Shown one piece after another: positions 1 to 9,389 of a stretch of 64,000 nt of DNA. The stretch is from Chiayiivirga flava. Its GTDB lineage: Bacteria; Pseudomonadota; Gammaproteobacteria; Xanthomonadales; Xanthomonadaceae. A program made the translations under genes and the position numbers. Position 1 is the first letter of the stretch. The number at the start of each line of letters is the position of its first letter. The notes beneath the pieces were generated by a model, which ran no database searches, had not been told where the DNA came from, and worked only from the letters and a program-made list of their open reading frames with translations. The stretch is taken from the NCBI RefSeq assembly GCF_014202825.1, contig NZ_JACHHP010000002.1, forward strand, positions 62,001 through 126,000, given 5' to 3'.

Positions 1-195
1 ACCGCCCTGCATGTAGCCGAGCGGATTCTGGTACCGCGGCAGCACCGGAAAGCGCATGCGCAGCAGCACACCGTCCTCGAACGCGAGCGGTTCGCCCTGC
101 ATGTCGGTGAGGCACGGCGGCGGCAATTGCAGCGGCACGCCGGGCGGCAGGCGGTCGCGCAGCAGCGAAACCAGGCGATCGGCGTCGAACGTCAT
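1..195 (-). CDS. PaaI-type hotdog thioesterase, N-terminal part (runs off the window)
   Basis: Reading leftward from the ATG at 193-195, 65 codons stay open to the window edge, so the 3' end is missing. The translated part begins MTFDADRLVSLLRD and ends with the segment RYQNPLGYMQGG, which resembles the beginning of the hotdog fold of PaaI/YigI-type acyl-CoA thioesterases, where this stretch leads into the central helix. The family hydrolyses acyl-CoA thioesters in the cytoplasm; the substrate cannot be told. It lies 58 bp downstream of the ferredoxin reductase gene on the same strand and could be co-transcribed with it. The family call rests on a short fragment. Confidence 0.6.
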   Translation of the reverse strand, partial: MTFDADRLVSLLRDRLPPGVPLQLPPPCLTDMQGEPLAFEDGVLLRMRFPVLPRYQNPLGYMQGG

Positions 196-253
196 CGATA
201 TTCCTCGATCATGCAGTCATCGCCCGCTAAAAAGCGCGCGAGCCGCGAATGTG

Positions 254-1030
254 TCACTTTTCGACGAACGCACGCTCGAACACATACTCGCCGGGCGTGC
301 CGATGCGCGGCGCAGCAGTGAACCCGCGGCCGTCGAGGATGCGGCGGAAATCGGCCAGCATCTGCGGGCTGCCGCAGATCATGGCGCGGTCGTGGGCGGC
401 GTCGAGCGGTTCGAGGCCGAGGTCGTGCATCATCCGGCCGCTGTCCATGAGGTCGGTGAGACGGCCGCGATGCACGAACTCCTCGCGGCTCACGGCCGGG
501 TAATAGCGCAGCTGGCGCGCGATCGTCTCGCCGAGATATTCGTGGTTCGGCAGTTCGCGCTCGATATAGTCGCGGTAGGCCAGATCGGCCGTGCTGCGCA
601 CGCCGTGGCACACGATCACGCGCGCGAAGCGCTCGTAGGTGGCCGGATCCTTGATCACGGCCAGGAACGGCGCGAGCCCGGTGCCGGTGCCGAGCAGATA
701 GAGATTGCGACCCGGGTGCAAATCATGGATCAGCAGGGTGCCGGTCGGCTTGCGTCCGACCAGGATCTCGTCGCCTTCCTTCAGGTGCTGCAGGCGCGAG
801 GTCAGCGGCCCGTGCTGCACCTTGATGCTGAAGAATTCCAGTTCCTCTTCCCAGTTGGCGCTGGCAATCGAATACGCGCGCAGCAGCGGACGGCCGTCGA
901 CGTGCAGCCCGATCATCACGAACTGGCCGTTCTCGAAGCGCAGCCCCGCGCTGCGCGTGGCGGTGAAGCTGAAGTAATCGGGGGTCCAGTGGCGGACGGC
1001 CAGAACCCGCTCGGTATCGAACGCGGACAT
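254..1030 (-). CDS. fpr: Ferredoxin--NADP(+) reductase
   Basis: 258 residues, the usual length of bacterial subclass-II FPRs. An N-terminal FAD-binding barrel (about 1-100) carries RAYSIAS, the RxYS flavin-binding motif, and is followed by an NADP-binding domain with GTGTGLAPF near 115-123 and CGSPQM near 220. The C-terminus YVFERAFVEK fits the extended tail of the Azotobacter/Pseudomonas type, where the last residues stack near the flavin. It exchanges electrons between NADPH and ferredoxin or flavodoxin and often supports the oxidative-stress response. ATG start at 1028-1030. It is followed by a thioesterase gene on the same strand; nothing links the two functionally. Confidence 0.93.
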   Translation of the reverse strand: MSAFDTERVLAVRHWTPDYFSFTATRSAGLRFENGQFVMIGLHVDGRPLLRAYSIASANWEEELEFFSIKVQHGPLTSRLQHLKEGDEILVGRKPTGTLLIHDLHPGRNLYLLGTGTGLAPFLAVIKDPATYERFARVIVCHGVRSTADLAYRDYIERELPNHEYLGETIARQLRYYPAVSREEFVHRGRLTDLMDSGRMMHDLGLEPLDAAHDRAMICGSPQMLADFRRILDGRGFTAAPRIGTPGEYVFERAFVEK

Positions 1031-1127
1031 GGATCTCGGAGTCGGAAGACGAAGGCGGACGCGGCGACGGCGTCCGTCCGCCTAGTCTAGCGGCGACGCC
1101 GATCCGATTCGACGTGGTGCCGGCGGT

Positions 1128-1586
1128 TCAGCGCGCCGCCAGCGCGACGAACCGCCCCTCGAACTGGCACGCAAGCGTGCCGTCGGCGCCGCGCAGCTCC
1201 GCCTGCAGCCGGATGCGGGCCTTGCCGCGCTGGGCATACGTGGCGGTGAAATCGGCCCAGTCCTGCTCCGGCGCCAGCGTGGCGCAGGCGATCAGATCGT
1301 CGTACAGCGGCGCGAGGTAGCGCAGGGTCGAGTCCTGCACGTACACATCCACATCCGGGTGGCCCGCCTCGCGCAGTTTCAGCGAGGCCAGGCCCCAGGC
1401 CGAGAGCGTGGCGACGGTGGCGAGGCTGCCGCCGAAGGCGTTGCCTTTGTCGTTGACGTTGTGCGCGAGCGGCGCGCGCAGGCGCAAGGCGGTGCCGTCG
1501 TAGTCGTGCAGCTGGACGTCGAGCGCGCGCACCGGCGGCATCGAGCGCAGTCTGGCGTCCAGTGCCAGGGCGTGTGGGTGGTCCAT
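1128..1586 (-). CDS. YiiD-type thioesterase-domain protein
   Basis: 152 residues matching the thioesterase-like C-terminal half of E. coli YiiD, present here as a stand-alone hotdog protein. The stretch NDKGNAFGGSLATVATLSAW is the family signature covering the start of the central helix. It probably acts on acyl-CoA or acyl-ACP, substrate unknown. The ATG at 1584-1586 is 84 bp from the divergent hemD start, so the two genes share a short promoter region. It is separated from fpr by about 97 bp and read in the same direction. Confidence 0.75.
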   Translation of the reverse strand: MDHPHALALDARLRSMPPVRALDVQLHDYDGTALRLRAPLAHNVNDKGNAFGGSLATVATLSAWGLASLKLREAGHPDVDVYVQDSTLRYLAPLYDDLIACATLAPEQDWADFTATYAQRGKARIRLQAELRGADGTLACQFEGRFVALAAR

Positions 1587-1670
1587 CGGTGGGGCATTCC
1601 TGCGGGCGATGTGGACGTGGTCACCGGCGCGGGGCGCCGGCGGCGGAAGGGTCTAACGTAAGCTGCGCAC

Positions 1671-2477
1671 ATGACGGAGGCGGTGGACAGCGGGGCGGCG
1701 GCGGGCCGATTGCACGGCTGGGCGGTCGTGTGTCTGCGCCCGCGCGCCGACCAGCGCGCCGCCGCGGCGGCCGTGCGTGCGTTCGGTGCGCGGCCGCTGG
1801 CGCTGCCCGGTTTGCGGCTCGAGCGCGCGCCCGAGCCGCAGGCGGCGCGGGCGGCACTGGCCGCGGCACTGGATTGCGACGATGCGGTGTTCACGAGTCC
1901 TGCAGCCGTGCGATTCGCGGCGAGGGTGTTGCCTTTGTCCGACATGCGCAAGCGTATGTTTGCAGTGGGCAGCGGAACGGCGGCGGCGCTGCGCGCGCAT
2001 GGGCTCGACGCGAAGCAACCGCCGCCCGACGCGATGCACGGCGACGGCGTACTTGCGCTGCCGGAACTGGCGGCCGGCACGGGCCCGGTGGGGATCGTCA
2101 CGGCGCCGGGCGGGCGCGACGCCATCCCCGCCACGCTGCGCGCGCGCGGACGCGCGGTGCGCGTCGCGGAGGTCTACCGCCGCCTGCCGCCGCGCTGGCG
2201 GCGCGCCGAAGTCGCGGCGCTCGTGGGCAGCACACCGCCACGCGCGGTGCTGGTCACCAGCGCGCAGGCGCTGCGGTACGTGCTCGATGCCTTGCCCACG
2301 CCGGCGCGTGCGACGCTGCTCGCTTCGGTGGCGGTGGTCAGCAGCGACCGGTTGCGTGCGATCGCATCCGACGCCGGCTTCGCGCACGTACTGCGTGCGC
2401 CGTCGCCTACCATCGACGCCCTGCTCGCTGCGCTCGCCGCGGATCCCCGCGCCGCGTCGACGGCGGAACGCGCGTGA
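1671..2477 (+). CDS. hemD: Uroporphyrinogen-III synthase
   Basis: 268 residues; cyclises hydroxymethylbilane with inversion of ring D to give uroporphyrinogen III, the branch point to haem, sirohaem and corrinoids. The family is weakly conserved; supporting segments are VCLRPRADQ at the N-terminus, FTSPAAVRFAARVLP near 70-85, GTAAALRAHG near 103, GIVTAPGGRDAIPATLRARG near 143 and LVTSAQALRYVLDAL near 200, all in the order expected for the two-domain synthase. The downstream hemX and hemY homologues make this the usual hemD-hemX-hemY operon; hemC is not adjacent. The ATG at 1671 follows the divergent promoter region shared with the YiiD-like gene. Confidence 0.88.
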   Translation: MTEAVDSGAAAGRLHGWAVVCLRPRADQRAAAAAVRAFGARPLALPGLRLERAPEPQAARAALAAALDCDDAVFTSPAAVRFAARVLPLSDMRKRMFAVGSGTAAALRAHGLDAKQPPPDAMHGDGVLALPELAAGTGPVGIVTAPGGRDAIPATLRARGRAVRVAEVYRRLPPRWRRAEVAALVGSTPPRAVLVTSAQALRYVLDALPTPARATLLASVAVVSSDRLRAIASDAGFAHVLRAPSPTIDALLAALAADPRAASTAERA

Positions 2478-2544
2478 ACGCGCCAATGCCAAGCCTGGAG
2501 GCTTCCGGTAGCATGCCTGTCATCGTTCCCGTCACCGGCAACCA

Positions 2545-3750
2545 GTGACCGATCCCCTGCCCCTCGAATCCGACGCGATCCCCCCGCCTGCGCCGTCCCC
2601 CGCGCCGCGCCGCAGCGGCGCCCCGCTCGTCCTCGTGCTGCTGCTCCTGGTGCTGCTCGCCGGCGCCGGCGCGTGGCTGCTCGTCAACATCAACCGCAGC
2701 GCGCAGCTCGACGCCGATGCCTGGCAGCAGGAACGCGTGCAGCTGCAGGAGCGCATCGACGCGATGGAGCAGACGCTGACCCAGCTCGGCCGCGGCCAGA
2801 AGGCCAACGCCGATCGCCTGGATGCGTTCAACGCCACCAACCGCGTGCTGCGCGAGGAACTGCTCGGCATGGGCGAACGCGCCGCCTTGCTGGAGGACGC
2901 GGTCGCGCGGCTGGCCGACCAGCGCCTGCGCGGCGAGACGGTCCTGCGCCTGAACGAAGCCGAGTTCCTGCTGCTGCTCGGCGCCGAACGGCTGCGCCTG
3001 TTCGGCGATCCGGCGTCGGCCATCCAGGCCTTCACGCTGGCCGAAGCGAGCCTGGGCAGCCTCGACGATCCGGCACTCGCCACGCTGCGCCAGACGCTGG
3101 CGCAGGAACTGATCGAACTGCGCACCGTGCCGCCGGATCCGCGCCCGCAGCTGCGCGCCGAGCTGAGCATGCTGGCGCAGACGCTGGCCGCGCTGCCGGC
3201 ATCGCGCGAAGACGAGATCGTGGCCACGTCGTCGCGCGACTCGCGCCTGGCGCGGCTGCTGTCGCAGCTGGTGACCGTGCGCCGCGTGGCCGAACGCGAC
3301 GCGGTGCTCGGGCCGGTGCAGCGCGATGCCGCGCTGGCGGCGGTGCGGCTGCAGATCGAACTGGCACAGGCGGCACTGGCGCGGCCGGATCCGGCGGCGT
3401 TTCATGCCGCGCTGGAGCAGATCGCGGCGTCGAGCGAGCGCCTGTTCGATCGCAGAAATGCCGCCACGGTCGACTATTTCGCGGCACTGGACCGGCTGCA
3501 AGCGGCCGAGCTCGTGCCGACGCTGCCGGCACTCGGCGCGACGCTGCAGGAATTGCGCGGCCTGCGTGCCACGCGCAGCATCGGACAGGATGCAGCTGCG
3601 CCGGCGGCGCTGCCGGCGACGTCGACGCCGGGTGAAGCGGCGCCGGCATCGACTCCGGCCGCGCCGGAACCCCTGCCGTCCACGCCGCCGCTGCCCGAGG
3701 TCGAGCGCACCCCGTCCGACGACAGCGACGGAGCCGGAGGCGTCGAATGA
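2545..3750 (+). CDS. hemX: HemX-like uroporphyrinogen-III C-methyltransferase family membrane protein
   Basis: 401 residues with a GTG start at 2545. Residues 1-26 are cytoplasmic and Pro-rich, 27-47 form one membrane helix, 55-110 look coiled-coil (many Glu, Gln and Leu heptads), and the rest is a helical periplasmic-type domain ending in a Pro/Ala-rich tail. It belongs to the HemX family (PF04375). The methyltransferase name is historical; the SAM-binding residues of real CobA enzymes are absent. It probably organises haem enzymes at the membrane together with HemY. It lies 67 bp after hemD and overlaps hemY by 4 bp (ATGA), so translation is probably coupled. Confidence 0.87.
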   Translation: MTDPLPLESDAIPPPAPSPAPRRSGAPLVLVLLLLVLLAGAGAWLLVNINRSAQLDADAWQQERVQLQERIDAMEQTLTQLGRGQKANADRLDAFNATNRVLREELLGMGERAALLEDAVARLADQRLRGETVLRLNEAEFLLLLGAERLRLFGDPASAIQAFTLAEASLGSLDDPALATLRQTLAQELIELRTVPPDPRPQLRAELSMLAQTLAALPASREDEIVATSSRDSRLARLLSQLVTVRRVAERDAVLGPVQRDAALAAVRLQIELAQAALARPDPAAFHAALEQIAASSERLFDRRNAATVDYFAALDRLQAAELVPTLPALGATLQELRGLRATRSIGQDAAAPAALPATSTPGEAAPASTPAAPEPLPSTPPLPEVERTPSDDSDGAGGVE

Positions 3751-5006
3751 CGCTGTTCTGGCGCCTGCTGGCGCTGCTGGCGCTCGCGATCCTCGGTGCG
3801 TGGGCCTGGCAGCTGCTCGCCGCCGATCCCGGCTACGTGCTGGTCACGCTGCGCGGCTACAGCGTCGAAACCACGGTGGTGGTGGCGCTCGCGGCCATCG
3901 CGCTGGCGTGGCTGGCGCTGCGCATCGTGCTGTGGCTGTTGCGCCTGCCGTTCCGCTACTGGAAGAAGCGCTCGCGCCGCGTGGCACGCGAGCGGCTGGC
4001 CGGCGGACTCGTCGCGCTGCACGAAGGCCGCTGGGCGCGCGCGGAGAAACTGCTCGGCCGCGCCGCGTCCGATCCGGCGCTGCGCCTGCCCGCACTGCTC
4101 GGCGCCGCGCGCGCGGCCACCGCACGCGGCGACGCCGCGCAGGCCGACGCCCTGCGCCAGCGTGCGGCCGACTGCGGCGACGCCGCCACCGTGGCGCTGC
4201 TCGACGCCGAGCGTCTCGCGCGCGAGGGCAACCACGCTGCCGTCGCCGCGCTGTTCGACACGCTGCCCGGCGCCAGCCTGCCGCCCCGCGCGGTGGAACT
4301 GCGCATGCGCGCGCTGGCGGCCACCGGCCGCGCCAGCGACGCCGTCGCCCTGCTGCCCGCCCTGCGCCAGAGCCAGCTGCTCGAAGGCGCCACGCTGCAC
4401 GCGTTCGAGGCGCAGATCAGCGCCGCAGCGCTGACCCAGGCGGCAACGCCCGAACTGCTCGACGAGCGCTGGAACGCGCTGCCGAAATCGCTGCGCAACG
4501 ACGCCGCGGTGGTCGGCGCCTACGCCGAACGCGCGGCGGCGTTCGGGCTGGAAGAATCGGCCGCGGGCGCGATCGAACACGCGCTGAAGAAGCAGTGGTC
4601 GTCGTCGCTGCCGGGCATCTACAGCCGCCTGCCGCGCGGGCGCCGCGCCTCGCCGCTGAAAAACGCCGAACGCTGGCTCGAACAGCAGCCCAACGATCCC
4701 GCCCTGCTCGTGGCGCTGGGTCGCCTGTGCCGCGAGGAGCAGCTCTGGGGCAAGGCCGAGGACACCCTGCACCGCGCCATCGCACAAGGCGCCGGCGCCG
4801 ATGCCTGGGAGGAACTCGGCCACACCTATGCCGCCCAGCACGACGACACGCGAGCCCGCCAGGCCTTCGCCAACGCCCTGCGCGCGGCCCGCGGCGACGC
4901 GCCGCAATCGCTTCCCGGGCGCGGCCTGCGCGACCTGATCCGCGACGAGGCCGTGGCGGAGGAACGCACGCCGATGGGCATGCCGCGCCTGCCGGGCCCG
5001 GAGTGA
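3747..5006 (+). CDS. hemY: HemY, haem-biosynthesis-associated TPR membrane protein
   Basis: 419 residues. Two hydrophobic helices (about 7-25 and 42-62) form the HemY_N domain; the segment RLPFRYWKKRSRR after helix 2 marks the cytoplasmic boundary. The remainder is a series of TPR-like helical pairs (for example LLGRAASDPALRLPALLGAA and the C-terminal GKAEDTLHRAIAQGA). The family is an inner-membrane scaffold of the haem pathway with no known catalytic residues; it should not be confused with the unrelated protoporphyrinogen oxidase also called HemY in Bacillus. The start overlaps the hemX stop (ATGA). Last gene of the hemDXY operon; convergent with the next gene. Confidence 0.9.
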   Translation: MTLFWRLLALLALAILGAWAWQLLAADPGYVLVTLRGYSVETTVVVALAAIALAWLALRIVLWLLRLPFRYWKKRSRRVARERLAGGLVALHEGRWARAEKLLGRAASDPALRLPALLGAARAATARGDAAQADALRQRAADCGDAATVALLDAERLAREGNHAAVAALFDTLPGASLPPRAVELRMRALAATGRASDAVALLPALRQSQLLEGATLHAFEAQISAAALTQAATPELLDERWNALPKSLRNDAAVVGAYAERAAAFGLEESAAGAIEHALKKQWSSSLPGIYSRLPRGRRASPLKNAERWLEQQPNDPALLVALGRLCREEQLWGKAEDTLHRAIAQGAGADAWEELGHTYAAQHDDTRARQAFANALRAARGDAPQSLPGRGLRDLIRDEAVAEERTPMGMPRLPGPE

Positions 5007-5043
5007 CGGAAGCTCGGCCGGTATCGGGCGACCCGGCGCCGAA

Positions 5044-5472
5044 TCAGCCGCCCACCTGCGCAATCCAGTCCGGCAGGTTGTAGTAGTTGGTCACACGCGC
5101 AATCTTGCGCTCGCGAATCTCGAAAAACGCGCCGCCCGGCAAAACGTAGGTCTGGCCGCTGGCTTTCGGCAGGCCGGCATCGTCGGCCTTGTAGGTGCCG
5201 TGCACCACGTATTCGGCCGCGACGCGGCGGCCGTCCTCGCTCGCCATCGCGCAGATGTCGCGCAGCTGCTCGGCGTAGCTTGCGTCCATGCGCTGCAGAA
5301 ACGCGCGGAAGGCCTCGCGGCCGTGTTCGCGCGGGCCCTGGTTGAGGTCGTGCACCACGTCCTCGGAGAGCCGCGCGAGCATGCCGTCCCAGTCGCGCCG
5401 GTTGAAGGCGGCGTAGTAATCGAGCACGAGTGCGATGGCGCGGTCGGCGGCGCGTTTGCTGTCGTTGTTCAT
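5044..5472 (-). CDS. Ketosteroid isomerase-related protein (NTF2/SnoaL-like fold)
   Basis: 142 residues. YYAAFNRRDWDGMLARLSED at residues 19-38 is the start typical of SnoaL-like alpha+beta barrel proteins, followed by the conserved Asp/His-containing strands (VVHDLNQGPREHGREAF) and a C-terminal VTNYYNLPDWIAQV. Several proteobacterial proteins of this exact pattern are annotated as ketosteroid isomerase-related (TIGR02096 type). The reaction is unknown; polar residues in the barrel suggest a small hydrophobic ligand. It is 37 bp upstream of the dehydratase gene on the same strand, and its 3' end meets hemY. Confidence 0.8.
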   Translation of the reverse strand: MNNDSKRAADRAIALVLDYYAAFNRRDWDGMLARLSEDVVHDLNQGPREHGREAFRAFLQRMDASYAEQLRDICAMASEDGRRVAAEYVVHGTYKADDAGLPKASGQTYVLPGGAFFEIRERKIARVTNYYNLPDWIAQVGG

Positions 5473-5509
5473 GTCTGCCCGGTGTGCGTGCGGTGCGGCG
5501 TGCTGGCGT

Positions 5510-6454
5510 TCACCACGGCAAGCGGTCGAGATCGACGTTGCCCCCGCTCAGTATCACACCGACACGCCTGCCGCGGAATCGCTCCGGGGCGCGCAGGATC
5601 GCCGCCAGCGCGACCGCGGCGGACGGTTCCACCGCCTGCTTCAGGCGCTCCCACAGCAGTCGCATCGCGGCGACGATCTGCGCTTCGCTTGCCAGTTCGA
5701 TGGCGGCGACGTGGCGCGAAATGATGTCGAACGTGCGCTCGGACAGGTGTGCGCGCAGACCGTCGCAGATCGTGTCGGCCGGCTGGTCGACGATGAGGCG
5801 GCGCTGCGCCAGCGAATCGTGCGCGTCGCGCGCGCCCTCGGGTTCGGCCCCGACGATCTCGATCTGCGGCCGCAGCGCCTTGCCCGCGAGCGCGGTGCCC
5901 GAGAGCAGGCCGCCGCCGGACACCGGCGCCACGAGCACGTCGAGGTCCGGCGTGTGCTGCAGCAGCTCCAGCGTGGCGGTGGCCTGGCCGGCGATGACGC
6001 GGGCATCGTCGAACGGATGGATCAGTTCGCCGCCCTGCTCGGCCAGCACCCGGGCGGTGACGCGCGTGCGGTCGGCCTGGGCCACCTCGCACGGGACGAC
6101 CCGCGCGCCGAAGTCGCGGATCGCGGCGAGCTTGATCCGCGCCGCCGAATGCGGCACCACCACCGTCGCCGGGATGCCGCGGATGCGGCAGGCCAGCGCG
6201 ATCGCGGCCCCGTGGTTGCCGGACGACTGGGTGACCACGCCACGCGCCGCGGTGGCGTCGTCGAGCGACATCACCGCGTTGCACGCACCGCGGAACTTGA
6301 ACGCGCCGATGCGCTGCAGGTGTTCGGACTTGAAGAACAGTTCGCATCCGGCGAGCCGGTCGAGCGAGCCGGATCGCAGCACCGGCGTCACGTGCGCGTG
6401 CGGCGCGATGCGCGCGGCGGCGGTGCGGATGGCGTCGAGATCGGGATGGTGCAT
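5510..6454 (-). CDS. PLP-dependent serine/threonine dehydratase (threonine dehydratase-like, IlvA-family catalytic domain)
   Basis: 314 residues from the ATG at 6452-6454 (MHHPDLDAIRTA); the open frame extends further upstream but that part has no homology. Fold-type II PLP enzyme: the Schiff-base lysine lies in IGAFKFRGA (about 50-58), substrate loop SSGNHG (about 78-83), phosphate-binding SGGGLLSG (about 175), and SGGNVD near the C-terminus. It has no ACT regulatory domain, so it is a short catabolic-type dehydratase or serine racemase rather than biosynthetic IlvA. It would deaminate L-Thr or L-Ser to 2-oxobutyrate or pyruvate. It is divergent from pepN across 179 bp. Confidence 0.85.
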   Translation of the reverse strand: MHHPDLDAIRTAAARIAPHAHVTPVLRSGSLDRLAGCELFFKSEHLQRIGAFKFRGACNAVMSLDDATAARGVVTQSSGNHGAAIALACRIRGIPATVVVPHSAARIKLAAIRDFGARVVPCEVAQADRTRVTARVLAEQGGELIHPFDDARVIAGQATATLELLQHTPDLDVLVAPVSGGGLLSGTALAGKALRPQIEIVGAEPEGARDAHDSLAQRRLIVDQPADTICDGLRAHLSERTFDIISRHVAAIELASEAQIVAAMRLLWERLKQAVEPSAAVALAAILRAPERFRGRRVGVILSGGNVDLDRLPW

Positions 6455-6633
6455 GCGGGTCGGACCGGTTCGCGGCGCATTAGCGTAGCCCAGCGGCGGC
6501 GGCGCAGGACCGGCCGGGTCGGCACGCCCCCCTCCTCGCATGCTCCAGCCTCGTCCGTCCCGTGCCGATATGCACATGCACCGGCGGCCCGGGGGACTGC
6601 AGACTGCCCGATCGTCTTCCGCCAAGCGCTTCC

Positions 6634-9243
6634 ATGGATCGACCCGACCAGACACCCGTCATCCGCCTCGCCGACTACGCGCCGCCGCCGTGGCGCGTGA
6701 CGCATGTGGATCTGGTGTTCGACCTCGACGCCGAAGCCACCCAGGTCGAGGCCACGCTCGCACTGCAGCCGGACCCCGCGCGGCCCGCCGCCCCGCTGCG
6801 CCTGGACGGGGAAGACCTGGAACTGCTCGACATCGCGCTCGACGGCCAGCCCCTGCCACCGGCCCGGTATCGCGTCGATGCCACCGGCCTCACCGTGCTC
6901 GGCGTCGATGCCCCGTGCCTGCTGCGCACCCGCGTGCGTATCCGCCCGCAGACCAACACGCGGCTCGAAGGCCTGTACGTCAGCGGCGCCAGCCTGATGA
7001 CCCAGTGCGAAGCCGAAGGCTTCCGCCGCATCACCTGGTTCGTCGACCGGCCGGACGTGTCGGCCGTCTACACCGTCACGCTGCGTGCGGACCGCACGAA
7101 GTATCCGGTGCTGCTGTCGAACGGCAATCCGGCCGGCGCCGGCGACCTCGACGACGGCCACCACTGGGCCCGATTCGTCGATCCGCACCCCAAGCCCTGC
7201 TATCTGTTCGCGCTGGTGGCCGGCACGCTTGGTCATCTTTCCGCGCCGTTCCGCACGATGGACGGCCGCGACGTCACCGTGCGCGTCTGGGCCGAACCGG
7301 CCGACGTGCCGCGCTGCCGCCACGCACTCGAGTCGACGCTGCGCGCCATGCGCTGGGACGAGAAACGCTTCGGGCGCGCCTACGACCTGGACGTGTTCGA
7401 CATCGTCGCCGCGCAGGATTTCACCATGGGCGCGATGGAGAACAAGGGCCTCAACATCTTCAACGCCCGCTTCATCCTCGCCGACATCGACACCGCCACC
7501 GACGCCGACTTCGAAGCGATCGAATCGGTGATCGGCCACGAGTATTTCCACAACTGGAGCGGCAACCGCGTCACCCTGCGCGACTGGTTCCAGCTCTCGC
7601 TCAAGGAAGGCCTCACCGTCTTCCGCGACCAGGAATTCACCGCCGACCTGCACTCGCGCGCGATGAAACGCATCGACGACGTGCGCCTGCTCAAGAGCCG
7701 CCAGTTCGCCGAGGACGCCGGCCCGCTCGCGCATCCGGTGCGGCCGGCAAGCTACAGCGAGATCAACAATTTCTACACCGCCACGGTGTACGAGAAAGGC
7801 GCGGAAATCATCCGCATGCTGCACACGTTGCTGGGCGAGCTAACGTTCCGGCGCGCGCTGGATCTGTACTTCGCGCGGCACGACGGCGGCGCGGCCACGG
7901 TCGAGGATCTGCTCGACGCGATGCGCGAGGCCTCCGGCCGGGACCTCGCACAATTCGCGCGCTGGTACGACCAGGCCGGCACGCCGCAGATCGCCGTCAC
8001 CGAAGCGTTCGACCCCGCCACCGGCGACTACACGCTGCATCTTGCGCAGCACACGCCCGCCACGCCCGACGGCAGCGAGAAGCAGCCCCTGCACCTGCCG
8101 TTCGCCTTCGCCCTGTACGATGCGGACGATCGTCGCATCGCCACGCCGCCGGATACCGACGCGGCACAGCGTCCGGGCCTGGTGGAGCTCACCGCCGCCG
8201 AACACACCCTGCGCTGGCGCGGTCTCGCCCAGCGACCGCTGCCCGCCTTCCTGCAGGGCCTGTCGGCACCGGCGCGGCTGCGGTACGACTACGCCGCATC
8301 CGACCTGGGTCGCCTGCTGCGCATCGAATCGGACGCGCTCGTGCGCTGGGAGTGCGCGCAGCAGCTCGTCGCCGATGCCGTGCTGCGCGGCGAGGCGCGC
8401 CCGGACGCACGTCCCGCGCTGATCGCCGCGCTCGGTGCGCTGCTGGCGGACACCACGCTCGATCCCGCATTCGTCGCCGAATGCGTCTCCGTCGCCGACG
8501 TCTGGAGTCTGGCCGACCGTTGCGATCGCATCGACCTGGACCTGCTCTGGCGCGAACGCGAGGCGCTGCTCGACGACATCGCCGCAGCACACGCCGATCT
8601 CCTCGCCGCGCGCTACGACGCGCTGTCGCCCGCCGCACTCGGGGGCCTCGCGCCTGCGTGCATCGCGGCGCGCCAGCTGCGCAACGTGGCACTGTCGCTG
8701 CTGACGCGGCGCGATCCCTCGGCGCGGCGCGCCGAGGCGCAGTTCGCGCAAGCCAACACGCTCACCGACCGGTTGGCGGCCCTCGCCGCGCTGCTGCGCG
8801 TCGACGCACCGGGCGCAGCGGCGGCGCTGGCCGCGTTCCGCACGCGCCATGCCGACGACCCGCTCACCACCGACAAATGGCTCACGCTCGTGGTCACACG
8901 CCCGCAGCCGGACGCCGTGGATGCGGTGCGCGACATCCTCGCCGGCCCGCTCTGGCAGCCGCGCAACCCGAACCGCGTGCGCACCGTGCTCGGCCACTTC
9001 GCGCGCAACAATCCAGTCGCGTTCCATCGCCGCGATGGCGCCGGCTATGCGCTGCTGTTCGACTGGCTGCCCGAACTCGACCGCATCAATCCGCAAGTGG
9101 CGGCGCGGCAGCTCACCGCGCTCGAACCGTGGCGACGCCTCGACGCCGACCGCGCGGCGCGGATCGAAGCCCACCTGCGCGCGTTCGCGGCGCTGCCGCT
9201 GTCGCGCGACAGCGCCGATGTGGCGGGCCGCCTGCTCGGCTGA
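6634..9243 (+). CDS. pepN: Aminopeptidase N (M1 family)
   Basis: 869 residues, essentially the length of E. coli PepN (870). Start chosen at the ATG at 6634 (MDRPDQTPVIRLADYAPPPW), where similarity begins; an in-frame ATG at 6562 would only add a low-complexity leader. Exopeptidase signature GAMEN at 266-270 and zinc site HEYFH at 302-306 with the third ligand Glu325 are all present. A C-terminal DUF3458-type domain follows from about residue 440. Cytoplasmic zinc enzyme that removes N-terminal residues from peptides in the last steps of protein turnover. Single gene, divergent from the dehydratase. Confidence 0.97.
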   Translation: MDRPDQTPVIRLADYAPPPWRVTHVDLVFDLDAEATQVEATLALQPDPARPAAPLRLDGEDLELLDIALDGQPLPPARYRVDATGLTVLGVDAPCLLRTRVRIRPQTNTRLEGLYVSGASLMTQCEAEGFRRITWFVDRPDVSAVYTVTLRADRTKYPVLLSNGNPAGAGDLDDGHHWARFVDPHPKPCYLFALVAGTLGHLSAPFRTMDGRDVTVRVWAEPADVPRCRHALESTLRAMRWDEKRFGRAYDLDVFDIVAAQDFTMGAMENKGLNIFNARFILADIDTATDADFEAIESVIGHEYFHNWSGNRVTLRDWFQLSLKEGLTVFRDQEFTADLHSRAMKRIDDVRLLKSRQFAEDAGPLAHPVRPASYSEINNFYTATVYEKGAEIIRMLHTLLGELTFRRALDLYFARHDGGAATVEDLLDAMREASGRDLAQFARWYDQAGTPQIAVTEAFDPATGDYTLHLAQHTPATPDGSEKQPLHLPFAFALYDADDRRIATPPDTDAAQRPGLVELTAAEHTLRWRGLAQRPLPAFLQGLSAPARLRYDYAASDLGRLLRIESDALVRWECAQQLVADAVLRGEARPDARPALIAALGALLADTTLDPAFVAECVSVADVWSLADRCDRIDLDLLWREREALLDDIAAAHADLLAARYDALSPAALGGLAPACIAARQLRNVALSLLTRRDPSARRAEAQFAQANTLTDRLAALAALLRVDAPGAAAALAAFRTRHADDPLTTDKWLTLVVTRPQPDAVDAVRDILAGPLWQPRNPNRVRTVLGHFARNNPVAFHRRDGAGYALLFDWLPELDRINPQVAARQLTALEPWRRLDADRAARIEAHLRAFAALPLSRDSADVAGRLLG

Positions 9244-9354
9244 ACGCGCCCGACGCTCGCCCCGACGCGCCCGCGCGCCAAGGGGGTGAACATACGGCAA
9301 CGCCTCCGGGAGGGTTCAGCACGGATTTACCGCGTGCGCATAGACTGCAATGAC

Positions 9355-9373
9355 CCGCCAAAGGCGGTTTTTT
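9355..9373 (+). terminator. Small terminator-like hairpin in the leader of the lipoprotein gene
   Basis: CCGCC, loop AAA, GGCGG, followed by six T residues. The 5-bp stem is short but GC-only. It sits 112 bp after pepN and ends only 2-3 bases before the G-rich Shine-Dalgarno region of the next gene (start at 9390). It may be the pepN terminator or an attenuator in the lipoprotein leader. Confidence 0.5.
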
Positions 9374-9389
9374 CGAGGGGAATGCAGTC